Assembly: GCA_945871415.1 (NCBI GenBank)
Contig: CAMBWG010000168.1
Coordinates: 1 to 5,534, forward strand
Direction of reading: 5' to 3'
DNA length: 5,534 bases
Source: an uncultured Desulfovibrio sp.
GTDB taxonomy: Bacteria > Desulfobacterota > Desulfovibrionia > Desulfovibrionales > Desulfovibrionaceae
Position 1 is the first letter of the stretch, and the number at the start of each line of letters is the position of its first letter. A program made the translations under genes and the position numbers. A model generated the notes under the pieces. It saw nothing but the letters and a program-made list of their open reading frames with translations, did not search any database and was not told where the DNA came from. Positions 4,948 through 5,534 of the stretch are shown piece after piece.

Positions 4948-5534
4948 ATGCCCGTCCATCTTTCCAGACTCTCCGGGCTGTTACGCCTGCTGGCCCTCTG
5001 CCTTGTTCTCTTCCTGCCGGCGGGATGCGCCGGGACACAGGCTCCCGACGCCTCGATTCCCCGGCTGCCCCCCGTCAGCCTGCCCGAAGGCGGCAGCGTG
5101 CACGTTGCCGTCACCGGACAGGACCCCCCGGCTTCGGATATGGCCTCGCTTGTCTCGGCTTACCTTCAGAGTGAATGCAACCTGCGTATTGCGGACGGTC
5201 CGCAGGACGCCGACGCCGTCGTGCGCCTGCATATCCGGGATATTTTCGTATCCGGCGTTTCGCGCCGTATTGCCGAACCGGGAACCGCCTTCAGCCGGGG
5301 AGCCGTAGGCACCATGCTCGGCGCAACCGTGGGCAGCCTTGCCGGCGGACGCAGCGGCGCGCTCTGGGGCGCCGTAGGCGGCGCGGCCCTGGGACTGGGC
5401 GTTGCCGCCTCTGAAACCGGAGGCTCAAACAACATCTGGGCCATGAAGACCGACGTGGAAATCACCGTGGGCCGGAAGCCCGCGACACATGAGGAAGTCG
5501 TCGTACAGGCACGGCCCGCAAAGCGGAAGGAAGA
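4948..5534 (+). CDS. TraT-like outer-membrane lipoprotein, 3' end cut by window
   Basis: The frame is open from 4948 to the window end: 195 codons visible, stop codon outside. AAGGA (4934-4938) is 9 nt upstream of the ATG. Residues 7-23 are a leucine-rich signal segment ending in LPAGC, so Cys27 is the likely lipidated residue; Pro at -3 is atypical for a lipobox. Ala follows Cys27, with no Asp retention signal, which suggests outer-membrane sorting. About 51-103 (VHVAVTG to DADAVVRLHIRDIF) looks like a small alpha/beta domain. About 112-160 is a Gly/Ala-rich gly-zipper stretch (GTMLGATVGSLAGG, GAVGGAALGLG), followed by KTDVEITV. This order (strand-rich domain, glycine hairpin, D-V-I-type strand) resembles TraT, the plasmid surface-exclusion and complement-resistance lipoprotein, which has chromosomal relatives. 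The resemblance is by eye; it could be another gly-zipper lipoprotein. No conjugation genes are visible. Confidence 0.75.
   Translation, partial: MPVHLSRLSGLLRLLALCLVLFLPAGCAGTQAPDASIPRLPPVSLPEGGSVHVAVTGQDPPASDMASLVSAYLQSECNLRIADGPQDADAVVRLHIRDIFVSGVSRRIAEPGTAFSRGAVGTMLGATVGSLAGGRSGALWGAVGGAALGLGVAASETGGSNNIWAMKTDVEITVGRKPATHEEVVVQARPAKRKE

Noticed and set aside
4659..5114. 152-codon N-terminal extension of TopA
   Set aside because: The frame is open, but canonical TopA begins MGKQLIIVES at 4658 with a ribosome binding site. The extension would run over both promoter candidates and into the divergent lipoprotein gene.
3492..5174. 560-codon plus-strand open frame opposite topA
   Set aside because: It is fully antisense to a certain topA gene and its upstream and overlaps the lipoprotein gene. 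The His/Arg/Gly-rich composition is what the complement of a GC-rich gene yields, and it shows no family motif.

Overview
The window is a GC-rich bacterial chromosomal segment. The TopA and XdhC-like protein sequences, with their very Ala/Arg/Gly-rich composition, resemble sulfate-reducing Deltaproteobacteria of the Desulfovibrionaceae. That assignment rests on protein style and recall, not on any search. No rRNA, tRNA, CRISPR array, transposase or phage gene was recognised.

Layout, left to right. Bases 1-356 contain no convincing gene. They hold an AT-rich patch with a perfect 19-bp inverted repeat inside a longer imperfect one, then one copy of a short dispersed palindromic repeat. Next comes a minus-strand gene for a 208-residue single-pass membrane protein of unknown function (357-983). 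The 287-bp gap after it (984-1270) is dense with palindromes: a GC hairpin beside the ribosome binding site, a 14-bp perfect palindrome, a 12-bp hairpin, an A6/T6 terminator-like hairpin and a second copy of the dispersed repeat. Then a minus-strand pair whose coding regions overlap by 8 bp: topA, DNA topoisomerase I (4658 down to 2418), followed by an XdhC/CoxI-family molybdenum-cofactor protein (2425 down to 1271). A divergent intergenic region (4659-4947) with two back-to-back promoter candidates separates topA from a plus-strand lipoprotein gene. That gene resembles the TraT family and is cut by the window end.

topA and the xdhC-like gene probably share a transcript, with translation of the second coupled to termination of the first. 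Their functions (DNA supercoiling; maturation of molybdenum hydroxylases) have no obvious link. The 208-residue protein and the lipoprotein look like separate transcription units. No complete new system is evident. The most unusual content is non-coding: the palindromic repeats around 100-344 and 1128-1274, and the duplicated ribosome-binding-site/start cluster at the topA/xdhC junction.
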